A model generated the notes under the pieces. It was not told where the DNA came from. It ran no database searches and saw nothing but the letters and a program-made list of their open reading frames with translations. This document shows positions 47,456 to 55,309 of a stretch of 64,000 nt of DNA, one piece after another; position 1 is the first letter of the stretch, and every line of letters begins with the position of its first letter. Where the stretch lies: NCBI GenBank assembly GCA_017308575.1, contig JAFKEQ010000003.1, forward strand, positions 1,116,001 to 1,180,000, given 5' to 3'. Position numbers and translations under genes: made by a program. This DNA comes from Afipia sp. (GTDB lineage: Bacteria > Pseudomonadota > Alphaproteobacteria > Rhizobiales > Xanthobacteraceae).

Positions 47456-48967
47456 CTAGCTGGAACGCTCGCGAAAAGCTTCCACCATCAGCGGGTTAAG
47501 CCCCAGTTCGCCCAGCGCTTCACGCGCGCGGCGGTTGTCGCTGGCGCGTCCTGCAAGCCGGAAACCGTTCAGTTGATCCGGCAGGGCGGTCAGCATGGCG
47601 CCCGCATTGAGACGCTTGGCCCAGTCGTCGAGTTCCTGCGCGACAAAGCGATAGCCGCCGACGCCGACAACGCCGACCGGCGGCGCAGTAATGGCGAGCG
47701 TCCCTCTGGCGCGGTCCACCTGTGCCGCATAACCGGTATCGACATAGTCGGGCTGTGGCGCCTCGGAGAGCATCTCGCCGCGCGGGATGCGATAGGCCGA
47801 GACCGGCACCATGGCGCCGCGCAGGGCCAGCGTCGCCTTGGGCGTAATAATGACCTCGCCGATGGGCTTCGCGCCCGCGCTTGTGCGCGGCGCGCCGAAC
47901 GGTCCCGGCAGGATCGGCGCGGGCGAGCCGTCCGCCTGCCTGCGCGCGGCGAACAGACCGGCCTCGCCGAACAGATAAACGTCGGTGAACGCGCTTGGCT
48001 GCTGCCAGTCGTCGCTGGAGGCCACACGGTCCGGCGTGCGCCACAGGCCGATCACATGGCTGATCGTGGAGGTCTGTGCGAGCAGGTCGCCCTGCGCCAG
48101 CCGCTGCGCGAGCAGGGCAGGCGCGATCAGCGTGTCGCAGTTGCTTTCTGCGATTTGCATGTCAAGGACGTTGAGATCCGCCGGATGATGCAGCGTCAGC
48201 GATCCCCCGCTCAGAAGCCAGGTGACGACCTGCGACGTGAAGGCGGCGAACGAGGCGGGGGCCATCGTGCCGAGCAGCTTCGCGCCTTGCGGCAGGCCGC
48301 TTTCGAGGAAGATGGCGAGGCCGCCCGAGATCAGTTGAAGGTGACTGCGCGGAATGGCGCGCACGCCCTCCGGCGTGACGTCGAAGGTCACGATCGCGGG
48401 ACGCCGTGCATCGGACACTGCGGGCGGCACCCAGCCGTCCATGCCGCCGGTGACGATCTCGAGCGGCGTCATGCCTTCCGGCAGGTTGTCGCCGAAGCCG
48501 AACACATGGCGGATCGAAAACGCTTCCACCGCCGCATTCAGCGCGATGTCGCCATGGTCCACGATCTCGATGCGGGCGGTGCCGACAATGGCCCGGGCGC
48601 CGACCCGGTTCAGCGCATTGGTGAGGTCCGACTGCCGCCACAGTTGCGGGAGCAGCGCAACCACCAGCCCGGCGCGCAGCGCGCCCAATGCCGTCACCGC
48701 GAACTCCACGGTGTTCGGCATCTGCATGGCGATCACCGAACCGATCGGAATGCCCGCTTCGGTGAATTGCGCGGCGATCGCGGAGACGGCCTGATCGGCC
48801 TGCGCGAATGTCAGTTGGACGGGCGGCTGGCCGGTGACGCGCTGCTTGTTCGGCGGATCGGTCAGCGCGATCTCGTCGGGCTGGCGGGCCACCGTGCGGC
48901 GAAACAGGTCGTCGAGCGTCAGCGCGGGGCCGGTCGATGTTGCCGAGGTTTGCAAAGACTCGTTCAT
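47456..48967 (-). CDS. Acyl-CoA synthetase-like (ANL superfamily) protein with degraded active site
   Basis: The ATG at 48967 gives 503 residues. The ANL fold is visible in TLDDLFRRTVARQPDEIALT, PIGSVIAMQMPNTVEFAVTA, LGALRAGLVVALLPQLWRQ and YVDTGYAAQVDRARGTLAI. The ATP-binding P-loop, normally like TSGTTGxPKG, reads TFDVTPEGVRAIPRSH (about residues 194-209). The C-terminal catalytic lysine motif (GK before the end) is also missing. Adenylation of an acyl group is therefore doubtful. The gene lies 85 bases upstream of the degenerate GGDEF gene on the same strand and may share its transcript. Confidence 0.8.
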   Translation of the reverse strand: MNESLQTSATSTGPALTLDDLFRRTVARQPDEIALTDPPNKQRVTGQPPVQLTFAQADQAVSAIAAQFTEAGIPIGSVIAMQMPNTVEFAVTALGALRAGLVVALLPQLWRQSDLTNALNRVGARAIVGTARIEIVDHGDIALNAAVEAFSIRHVFGFGDNLPEGMTPLEIVTGGMDGWVPPAVSDARRPAIVTFDVTPEGVRAIPRSHLQLISGGLAIFLESGLPQGAKLLGTMAPASFAAFTSQVVTWLLSGGSLTLHHPADLNVLDMQIAESNCDTLIAPALLAQRLAQGDLLAQTSTISHVIGLWRTPDRVASSDDWQQPSAFTDVYLFGEAGLFAARRQADGSPAPILPGPFGAPRTSAGAKPIGEVIITPKATLALRGAMVPVSAYRIPRGEMLSEAPQPDYVDTGYAAQVDRARGTLAITAPPVGVVGVGGYRFVAQELDDWAKRLNAGAMLTALPDQLNGFRLAGRASDNRRAREALGELGLNPLMVEAFRERSS

Positions 48968-48980
48968 ACCGTGCTGGCGC

Positions 48981-51041
48981 CTATGGATTTTTCGCCTGAG
49001 GGTTTTTCCCATCCGGCTTCTGCCACCACGTTTCCGGCAGATAGCCGGTCAGCGCGGTCGCCTTGGGCCGTTCTATCCGATTCCATCGCGCGATCCATTG
49101 CTGCTGAATGTTGTAGACCGGGATGGCGTAGAAGCCCGCGATCAGCGCCCGGTCCAGCGCCCGCACGGCAGGCACGAAATCCGCCCTCTCGCGCGCCTCG
49201 AGCATGGCCGCGATCATGGCGTCCACCGCGGGCGATTTCGCGCCCATATAGTTGCGCGTGCCCTGATTGTCGGCGGCGGCGCTGCCCCAGTAGAACGCCT
49301 GCTCGTTGCCCGGCGACAGCGACTGGTCCCAGCGGTTCTGGATCATGTCGAAGTCGAAGGTGAGGCGGCGCTGGTCGAACTGCACCGCATCGACCACGCG
49401 GACGGAGATGGTGATGCCCGCGCGCTTCAGGTCCCGCGCATAGGCCAGCGCGATCCGCTCCTGATCGCGCGTGGTGGTGAGAATTTCGAAGGTCAGCGGC
49501 GCGCGGCTGCCGCGCTGGCGCAACACCGTGCCGTCGAGATCGTATCCGGCCTGCGACAGCAGCGTGAGCGCCGCGCGCAAGGTGTTGCGGTCGCGGCCCG
49601 AGCCGTCGGTGACGGGAAGGCGATAGCTGCCGTCCATGACGTCGGGACGGATGCTATCGGTATAGGGCGCAAGCAGCGCCTTCTCCCTTGCGTCGGGCGC
49701 GCGCGCATAGGCGGAGAGTTCGGAGCCTCCGAACACGCCCGCCACGCGGCTGTAGAGGCCGAAGAAGTAATTGCGGTTGATCCATTCGAAGTCGAACAGC
49801 AGGGTCAGCGCCTGACGCACGCGAATGTCCGCGAACAGCGGCCGCCGGGTGTTGAAGACGAGAAATTCCGACGGGCGCGGCGTGCCGGGCGTGATCGTGT
49901 CGCGGATCACTTCGCCGCTTTTCACAGCGGCGAAATTGTAGCTCTCGTGCCAGCGCAGCGGCTCGCTCTCGACGCGGAAATCGTAGAGGCCGCGTTTGAA
50001 CGCCTCGAACGCGCCGTTGGCCTCGCGATAGTAGTCCAGTCGCACTTCGTCGAAATTCCAGAAGCCGCGGTTGACCGGCAGGTCGCGGCCCCAATAGTCC
50101 GGATTGCGCGTCAGGGTCACGCTCTGGCCGGCGCGGACATTGGTCACGCGATAGGGGCCGGAGCCGACAAGGCCGGTGAGCGAGGTGTCCTCGAAGGTTG
50201 CCACATCGATGGCGTGTTTCGGGAAGATCGGCATCAGGCCGAGGATCAGCGGCAGTTCGCGGTCGTTCGCGCCGGGAAAATCGAACCGCACGGTGCGATC
50301 GTCCAGCGCCTGTGCTTTTTCGACCTTGGCGTAATAGAGCCGATGGTTGGGACGGCCCTTGTCCCGCATCAACTGCCACGAGAACAGCACGTCGTCGGCC
50401 AGCACCGGCCTGCCGTCGGAGAACGCCGCCTTCGGGTTGAGCCGGAAGATCACATAGGTCCGCTCGGCGTCGGTCTCGACGCTCTGCGCCAGCAGGCCGT
50501 AGAGCGTGAACGGCTCGTCGTTGCCGCGTGTCATCAGGCTTTCGGTGACGTAGCCGCGGACCTGCTGGACCGCGATTCCCTTCACGATGAAGGGATTGAG
50601 GCTGTCGAAGGTGCCCAATAAGCCGAAGACGATCCGGCCGCCCTTGGGGGCGTCCGGATTGGCGTAGGGCATGTGGTCGAAACTGGCGGGCAGGGCCGGG
50701 CGGCCATGCATGGCGATGCCATGAACCGGACCCGGCGCCGGGCCTGGCCCAGGAACCACCGGCGGAGGCGCAGGCTGTGCGCCGGCGGGCGCGGCAAGGG
50801 CGGCCGTCAGGGTGATGGCCGCAGCCAAAACCGCACGGAAAAGCCCGCCCGCGCGGCGTTTGCCGCTGCGGTGCACCGCGGATAGCGCGCTGTTTGATTC
50901 GGCGCAGGTCACCGTTTTTTTTACCACGACAGCCCCGATTTTGCGGGGGGCGAACGGGCAAATATCGCTGGCGGCATTGATCTTTTCGCGTGCCGTTGTA
51001 TTGAAGGCGGGCAATTCGAGGCTGGCTTGGCGATCTGTCAC
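48981..51041 (-). CDS. ABC transporter family 5 (peptide/oligopeptide-type) substrate-binding protein
   Basis: The 686-residue frame starts with GTG at 51041, with GAGGCGG upstream; a second GTG at 50927 would shorten a long N-terminus. The signal segment is AVLAAAITLTAALAAPAGAQ. The mature protein shows GLLGTFDSLNPFIVKGIAVQ, VIFRLNPKAAFSDGRPVLAD and ARDLKRAGITISVRVVDAVQ, the pattern of YejA-like family 5 binding proteins for peptides or related ligands. No permease or ATPase gene is adjacent, so the partner is elsewhere. The ANL-like gene begins 13 bases beyond the stop and is likely in the same operon. Confidence 0.88.
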   Translation of the reverse strand: MTDRQASLELPAFNTTAREKINAASDICPFAPRKIGAVVVKKTVTCAESNSALSAVHRSGKRRAGGLFRAVLAAAITLTAALAAPAGAQPAPPPVVPGPGPAPGPVHGIAMHGRPALPASFDHMPYANPDAPKGGRIVFGLLGTFDSLNPFIVKGIAVQQVRGYVTESLMTRGNDEPFTLYGLLAQSVETDAERTYVIFRLNPKAAFSDGRPVLADDVLFSWQLMRDKGRPNHRLYYAKVEKAQALDDRTVRFDFPGANDRELPLILGLMPIFPKHAIDVATFEDTSLTGLVGSGPYRVTNVRAGQSVTLTRNPDYWGRDLPVNRGFWNFDEVRLDYYREANGAFEAFKRGLYDFRVESEPLRWHESYNFAAVKSGEVIRDTITPGTPRPSEFLVFNTRRPLFADIRVRQALTLLFDFEWINRNYFFGLYSRVAGVFGGSELSAYARAPDAREKALLAPYTDSIRPDVMDGSYRLPVTDGSGRDRNTLRAALTLLSQAGYDLDGTVLRQRGSRAPLTFEILTTTRDQERIALAYARDLKRAGITISVRVVDAVQFDQRRLTFDFDMIQNRWDQSLSPGNEQAFYWGSAAADNQGTRNYMGAKSPAVDAMIAAMLEARERADFVPAVRALDRALIAGFYAIPVYNIQQQWIARWNRIERPKATALTGYLPETWWQKPDGKNPQAKNP

Positions 51042-51139
51042 GCATCCGCCTCAATTCGCTCCGAGACAGCCGCCGAACAAACAGGCGTTCGCACCTCCGC
51101 GAGGGACAAGGCGTTCAGGTTCAGAAAGGGTTTTCCGCA

Positions 51140-51904
51140 ATGAATTTCCGTATCGTGGCCGCGCAGGCCTCGCCGCGCAGCCGGGTCTTTGCCGCGATGA
51201 CCGCTGGTGCCTTTTTGGCTGCCGCGATGGTGTCCGGCGCTCAGGCCCAGAACCCGGCACCGGCTCCGAAGGCCGCTCCGAAGGCGAAGGCCGCTCCCAA
51301 GGCAGCTCCGGCTCCCGCCCAGCAGGCTCCGGCTGCTGCAGCGCCGCAGCAGGCGCCCGCCGAGCAGCAGGTCCAGCTGATCTATCAGCCCTGGACCAAG
51401 TTCTGCATGAAGGGCCAGGACGCCAACGCCAAGCAGGTCTGCTTCACCGGCAAGGACGGTCGTATCGAATCCGGCCAGCCGGTCGTCGCCGCCGTGATCA
51501 TCGAGCCGGAAGGCGAGCCGAAGAAGCTTCTGCGCGTCACCCTGCCGCTCGGCATGCAGCTCGTTCACGGCACCCGCATCATCGTCGACCAGAACCCGCC
51601 GGCGCAGAGCCCATACGTGATCTGCTTCGCCAACGGCTGTATGTCGGACTACGAAGTGACGCCGGAACTGCTCGCCAACATGAAGAAGGGCCAGAACCTC
51701 GTCGTGCAGGCGATCAACGCCAACGGCGCGCCGCTGACGCTGGCCCTGCCGCTGGCCGAGTTCGCCAAGGCCTATGACGGCCCGCCGACCGACCCGAAGG
51801 TGTTCGAGGAAACCCAGAAGAAGCTGCAGGAAGAACTGCAGAAGCGCGCGGCGGAAGCCCGCCAGAAGCTGGAAAACGCCGCGCCTCCGGCCGCCGCGAA
51901 GTAA
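51140..51904 (+). CDS. Invasion-associated locus B (IalB) family protein
   Basis: A 254-residue exported protein with a signal peptide (about 1-36, ending GAQAQ) and a Lys/Ala/Pro repeat linker (37-75). The IalB core follows: YQPWTKFCMKGQDANAKQVC, RVTLPLGMQLVHGTRIIVDQ, YVICFANGCMSDYEVT. Four cysteines should form two disulfides. The C-terminus has a coiled-coil helix, EETQKKLQEELQKRAAEARQ. In Bartonella IalB promotes erythrocyte entry, but non-pathogens carry many copies with unknown role. Codon usage is highly biased, suggesting strong expression, and a good terminator follows. Confidence 0.93.
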   Translation: MNFRIVAAQASPRSRVFAAMTAGAFLAAAMVSGAQAQNPAPAPKAAPKAKAAPKAAPAPAQQAPAAAAPQQAPAEQQVQLIYQPWTKFCMKGQDANAKQVCFTGKDGRIESGQPVVAAVIIEPEGEPKKLLRVTLPLGMQLVHGTRIIVDQNPPAQSPYVICFANGCMSDYEVTPELLANMKKGQNLVVQAINANGAPLTLALPLAEFAKAYDGPPTDPKVFEETQKKLQEELQKRAAEARQKLENAAPPAAAK

Positions 51905-51927
51905 CGGTCGTCGGCCTGCCGACAATC

Positions 51928-51957
51928 AAGGGCGCGCAGCAATGCGCGCCCTTTTTG
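51928..51957 (+). terminator. Rho-independent terminator after the IalB-family gene
   Basis: AAGGGCGCGC and GCGCGCCCTT pair around AGCAAT and are followed by a T-run, 24 bases after the stop. Confidence 0.93.
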
Positions 51958-52052
51958 TTTTGCATCGAGCGGGGCAATATCGCGTCCGTGTAACCTCAGC
52001 GATGGCGCGTCACGCGCCGCGATGACATATCCGCTCAAGGAGACAACACAGC

Positions 52053-52253
52053 ATGGCCGACTACAGCGCTCTTTCGTCTTCCGAACTTGAGGATCGCATC
52101 GCCATCGTGCGGGACAATCTTCGCCAGTTGATCGAACAGGCCGCGGCGGCCTCCGGCGGGCAGACCGAGGAGCGCAACGCCGACCGCATCGCGCAGCAGA
52201 CGGATGAACTCGATGCGTTGATCAAGGAGCGGGACGGGCGCAAGCGCGGGTGA
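52053..52253 (+). CDS. Small helical protein of unknown function
   Basis: A 66-residue protein that is nearly all helix: SSELEDRIAIVRDNLRQLIE, then an Ala-rich turn, then RIAQQTDELDALIKERDGRK. The heptad pattern suggests a short antiparallel coiled coil. An AAGGAG site precedes the ATG. No family is recognised, although such peptides are common in related genomes. Confidence 0.75.
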   Translation: MADYSALSSSELEDRIAIVRDNLRQLIEQAAAASGGQTEERNADRIAQQTDELDALIKERDGRKRG

Positions 52254-52265
52254 GGCGTGATCTCT

Positions 52266-52336
52266 CCGCTCATTCCCGCGAAAGCGGGAATCCAGGGCGC
52301 GCAGATCTGGGTCCCCGCTTTCGCGGGGACGAACGG
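52266..52336. repeat. Paired-hairpin intergenic repeat, copy 3
   Basis: Same family as the element at 45344: ATTCCCGCGAAAGCGGGAAT, a 20-base spacer, and TCCCCGCTTTCGCGGGGA, with a slightly changed right end (GAACGG). It lies between the convergent small helical gene and hspQ. Confidence 0.92.
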
Positions 52337-52358
52337 ATATTCGTTTTTGAAAAGCTGA

Positions 52359-52694
52359 TCAGTTCAGCGACGGATTGCGCGGACGGTAGCCGCCCGACTT
52401 GTCCTTGATGAAAATCTCGGAGACCTGCGAATGGCGGATCGGCTCGCCGGACTCATCCGGCAGCAGATTCTGCTCCGACACGTAGGCGACGTATTCGGAT
52501 TCCGAATTCTCGGCCAGCAGGTGATAGAACGGCTGGTCCTTGTGCGGGCGCATGTCCTCGGGGATCGACAGCCACCATTCCTCGGTGTTGTTGAACTCCG
52601 GATCGATGTCATAGATCACGCCCCGGAACGAGAAAATCCGGTGGCGGACGATCTGTCCGATCTGAAACTTGGCTGTGCGCGCTATAACCATCAC
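52359..52694 (-). CDS. hspQ: Heat shock protein HspQ
   Basis: HspQ is a small hemimethylated-DNA-binding-like protein; in enterobacteria it acts as a Lon specificity factor. The 111-residue product shows the family stretches AKFQIGQIVRHRIFSFRGVI, YDIDPEFNNTEEWW and QPFYHLLAENSESEYVAYVS, then EQNLLPDESGEPIRHSQV. Two adjacent ATG codons at the start make the exact N-terminus uncertain by one residue. It is divergent from the AEC transporter gene. Confidence 0.95.
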   Translation of the reverse strand: MMVIARTAKFQIGQIVRHRIFSFRGVIYDIDPEFNNTEEWWLSIPEDMRPHKDQPFYHLLAENSESEYVAYVSEQNLLPDESGEPIRHSQVSEIFIKDKSGGYRPRNPSLN

Positions 52695-52816
52695 CCGTCG
52701 AATAGACCATGATTGTGGCCGATGCTAGGGGATAAAGCACGAATCGTGCCGGTTGCTGGGCACCCCTGCGCAGGAGCCGGTTCTCCCGCGCCGCTTTGCA
52801 GACTAAGCGTATCCTC

Positions 52817-53773
52817 ATGATCGATATTCTGAATCTTGCCTTGCCCTATTTCGGGCTGATCTTCATCGGCTACGCCTGCGGCAAGTACAAGCGCCTGCCC
52901 GAAGCGGGGCTGGAATGGCTGAACTTCTTCCTGCTCTACGTTTCGCTGCCAGCATTGTTCTTCAGGGTGCTTGCAAAGACGCCATTCGAGGAATTGAACA
53001 ACCCGCCGTTCGTGATCGCCACCACGCTGGCGACCGCAAGCGCGTTCTTCATCTCGATGTTCGGCGCGAAATTGATCGCCAAGCTGTCGATGCGCGAGTC
53101 CGCGATGGCGGGCCTCGGCGGCGGCTATGGCAATATCGGTTATATGGGCCCCGGTCTGGCGCTGGCGACGCTGGGCACCAAGGCGGCGGCGCCGGTTGCG
53201 CTGATCTTCTGCTTCGACACCATCTTCCTGTTCACCGTGCTGCCTTTGCTGATGGTGCTGACCGACGGACAGCGGAGGCCGCTGCTTCCGACCATCTTTC
53301 TGGTGGGAAAACAGGTGCTGCTGCATCCCCTGATCGTCGCGTCCTATCTCGGTGCGCTGGTCGCGGCGTTTCATGTGCAGATGCCTGTGGCGCTCGACAA
53401 CACGTTTCAATTTCTGCAAAGCGCCGCGGCACCGGTCGCGCTGTTTGCGCTCGGCGTCACTGTCGCGCTGCGTCCGTTCGAGCGGGTGCCGTGGGAGGTG
53501 CCGGGCATCATCGCGGTCAAGCTCGTGCTGCATCCCCTGATCGCGCTGGGGATGCTGGCGCTGCTCGGCCCGTTCCCGCATGAATGGGCGGCGACGGCGC
53601 TGCTGCTGGCATCATTACCGCCGGCGCTGAACGTGTTCGTGATCGCACGGCAGTACGATACATGGATCGAACCGGCCTCGGCGGTGGTGCTGGTCGGCAC
53701 CTTCGCCTCCGTGGTCACGCTGACCACGGTGATGTGGTTGATCAAGACCGGCGCGCTGCCTGCGCCCTGGTAG
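52817..53773 (+). CDS. AEC family (auxin efflux carrier-like) transporter
   Basis: The ATG at 52817 gives 318 residues with about ten membrane helices in two halves. Typical stretches are LALPYFGLIFIGYACGKYKR, LYVSLPALFFRVLAKTPFEE, GGYGNIGYMGPGLALATLG and ASLPPALNVFVIARQYD. The NIGYMG and NVFVIA crossover segments are where AEC carriers bind substrate. Bacterial members carry small organic acids such as malate or malonate; the substrate here is unknown. Confidence 0.92.
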   Translation: MIDILNLALPYFGLIFIGYACGKYKRLPEAGLEWLNFFLLYVSLPALFFRVLAKTPFEELNNPPFVIATTLATASAFFISMFGAKLIAKLSMRESAMAGLGGGYGNIGYMGPGLALATLGTKAAAPVALIFCFDTIFLFTVLPLLMVLTDGQRRPLLPTIFLVGKQVLLHPLIVASYLGALVAAFHVQMPVALDNTFQFLQSAAAPVALFALGVTVALRPFERVPWEVPGIIAVKLVLHPLIALGMLALLGPFPHEWAATALLLASLPPALNVFVIARQYDTWIEPASAVVLVGTFASVVTLTTVMWLIKTGALPAPW

Positions 53774-53775
53774 TG

Positions 53776-53949
53776 TCACGCGCGGAATATCGTGAAGCCG
53801 AGGATCAGCAGGATCAGGAAGATCACGCCGAAGATGTAGAACAGCACGCGCGCGATGTCCGCGGATGCTGCCGAGACGCCGGTGAAGCCGAACACCGCCG
53901 CCACGATTGAAATCAGAAAGAAGATCAGCGCCCATTTCAGGATCGACAT
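53776..53949 (-). CDS. DUF1328 small membrane protein
   Basis: The ATG at 53949 gives 57 residues. The sequence [20 protein letters not shown] and [20 protein letters not shown] is the DUF1328 (YtjA) signature with two membrane helices. Its function is unknown; it is often linked to envelope stress. It converges with the AEC gene with two bases between the stops. Confidence 0.93.
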   Translation of the reverse strand: MSILKWALIFFLISIVAAVFGFTGVSAASADIARVLFYIFGVIFLILLILGFTIFRA

Positions 53950-54064
53950 GGTGAAAGTCCCAGGTTGTTCGGTCTGATCAACGGGCTTTTTGCCAAATGG
54001 TTCCACTGCGGAACATCACGCGCATATGCGGCTTGTCTTGCGGACGAACGACGGAGGTTCATCC

Positions 54065-54364
54065 ATGAGAACAATCGCAATCACTCTGGTGCTGGCTCAG
54101 GTGCTGAGCGCCGCGGCTCTTGCGCAATCGTCCGGTGGAAGTAGCGGCGGCGCATCCGGCGGCAGCGCGGCCTCACCGGGCGCGGCGAGCGGCGGATCGC
54201 TCGGCAGCAGCGCAGGCGCACCGGGCACGAATTCGTTAGGCACCGCGGCGCCGTCGGGCTCCGGCACCACGGGCGCGGCAGCGACGGGCACGGGCGATCC
54301 TCAGGTCGACAAGCAGGACAGGGACGTCGACAAGAAGGTTAAGAGCATCTGCAAGGGATGCTGA
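54065..54364 (+). CDS. Secreted Gly/Ser/Ala-rich small protein
   Basis: The ATG at 54065 has a GGAGG site; 99 residues. A signal peptide (1-20, ending AAALAQ) is followed by a Gly/Ser/Ala-rich low-complexity stretch of about 55 residues, then a conserved-looking charged end, DPQVDKQDRDVDKKVKSICK, with two cysteines in the final CKGC. No family is recognised. Confidence 0.65.
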   Translation: MRTIAITLVLAQVLSAAALAQSSGGSSGGASGGSAASPGAASGGSLGSSAGAPGTNSLGTAAPSGSGTTGAAATGTGDPQVDKQDRDVDKKVKSICKGC

Positions 54365-54484
54365 CGCCTTGCTGGTGAGTTAAAGACGGGATTCCCGCCG
54401 ACACCGTCACATCTCCGTCTTGCCTGACGGCTGATGAAACGCAATGATCGAAATTCCGCTCATATCACCAGGAATTTCGAGCCT

Positions 54485-55162
54485 ATGCAGTTTGACGACG
54501 TTATTCTCGGCCGGCGCAGCATTCGCGGATATAAACCCGATCCGGTCCCCAAAGCTCTGATCGAGGAAATCATCGCTCTAGCGATGCGCGCTCCGTCGTC
54601 GATGAACACGCAGCCGTGGAATTTCTACGTCATCACCGGCGAGCCGCTCAATCGCATCCGCGCCGGAAATACCGAGCGGATGGTGGCGGGCGTGCCGCAA
54701 TCGCGTGAATTCCGCACCGGGCAGGCCTTCACAGGGCCCCACCGCGACAGGCAGGTCGGCGTCGCCAAGCAGTTGTTTGCTGCGATGGGGATCGCGCGCG
54801 ATGATAAGGAGATGCGGCAGGACTGGGTTCTGCGCGGCTTCCGTCAGTTCGACGCGCCGGTCTGCATCATCGTGACCTATGATCGCGTGCTCGACGGCAG
54901 CGACGACACCCCCTTCGATTGCGGCGCGGTAGCAACCGCGCTGGTTAATGCCGCGTGGTCGCGCGGGCTGGGCGCCGTCATCAACAGCCAGGGCATCATG
55001 CAGTCGCCGGTGGTGCGCGAGCATGCCGGAATTGCCGACGATCAGGTCATCATGAAAAGCATCGCACTGGGCTGGCCGGATGACGACTTCCCGGCAAACG
55101 CAGTGGTGTCCGAACGAAAATCGGTGGAAGAGGCCACGGTGTTCGTGGGCTTCGACGGCTAG
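54485..55162 (+). CDS. Nitroreductase family flavoprotein
   Basis: The ATG at 54485 (MQFDDVILGRRSIRGYKPDP) is preferred over one 51 bases upstream; 225 residues. FMN contacts are visible in RRSIRGY and MRAPSSMNTQPWNFYVI, and the C-terminal half has GLGAVINSQGIMQ and IALGWPDDDFPANAV. Family members reduce nitroaromatics, quinones or enones with NAD(P)H; the natural substrate is unknown. A paired-hairpin repeat follows. Confidence 0.92.
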   Translation: MQFDDVILGRRSIRGYKPDPVPKALIEEIIALAMRAPSSMNTQPWNFYVITGEPLNRIRAGNTERMVAGVPQSREFRTGQAFTGPHRDRQVGVAKQLFAAMGIARDDKEMRQDWVLRGFRQFDAPVCIIVTYDRVLDGSDDTPFDCGAVATALVNAAWSRGLGAVINSQGIMQSPVVREHAGIADDQVIMKSIALGWPDDDFPANAVVSERKSVEEATVFVGFDG

Positions 55163-55197
55163 AGCATATTTTCTTCAGATTGAAGCACGCGCGCTCC

Positions 55198-55268
55198 CCG
55201 CTCATTCCCGCGCAAGCGGGAATCCAGGGAAACTGGCTCTGGGTCCCCGCTTGCGCGGGGACGAACGG
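55198..55268. repeat. Paired-hairpin intergenic repeat, copy 4
   Basis: Same family as the element at 45344, with compensating base changes: ATTCCCGCGCAAGCGGGAAT and TCCCCGCTTGCGCGGGGA, spaced by 20 bases. It lies between the convergent nitroreductase and UbiH-family genes. Confidence 0.92.
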
Positions 55269-55309
55269 AGGAAAAGCCGTTTCAATTCGAACAGGTCATG
55301 CTCTAGCTT

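Noticed and set aside
47573..50621. Two overlapping plus-strand frames of almost 600 codons
   Set aside because: They lie opposite the ANL-like and binding-protein genes, whose folds are recognisable; the plus-strand translations are Arg/Gly/His-rich with no motif.
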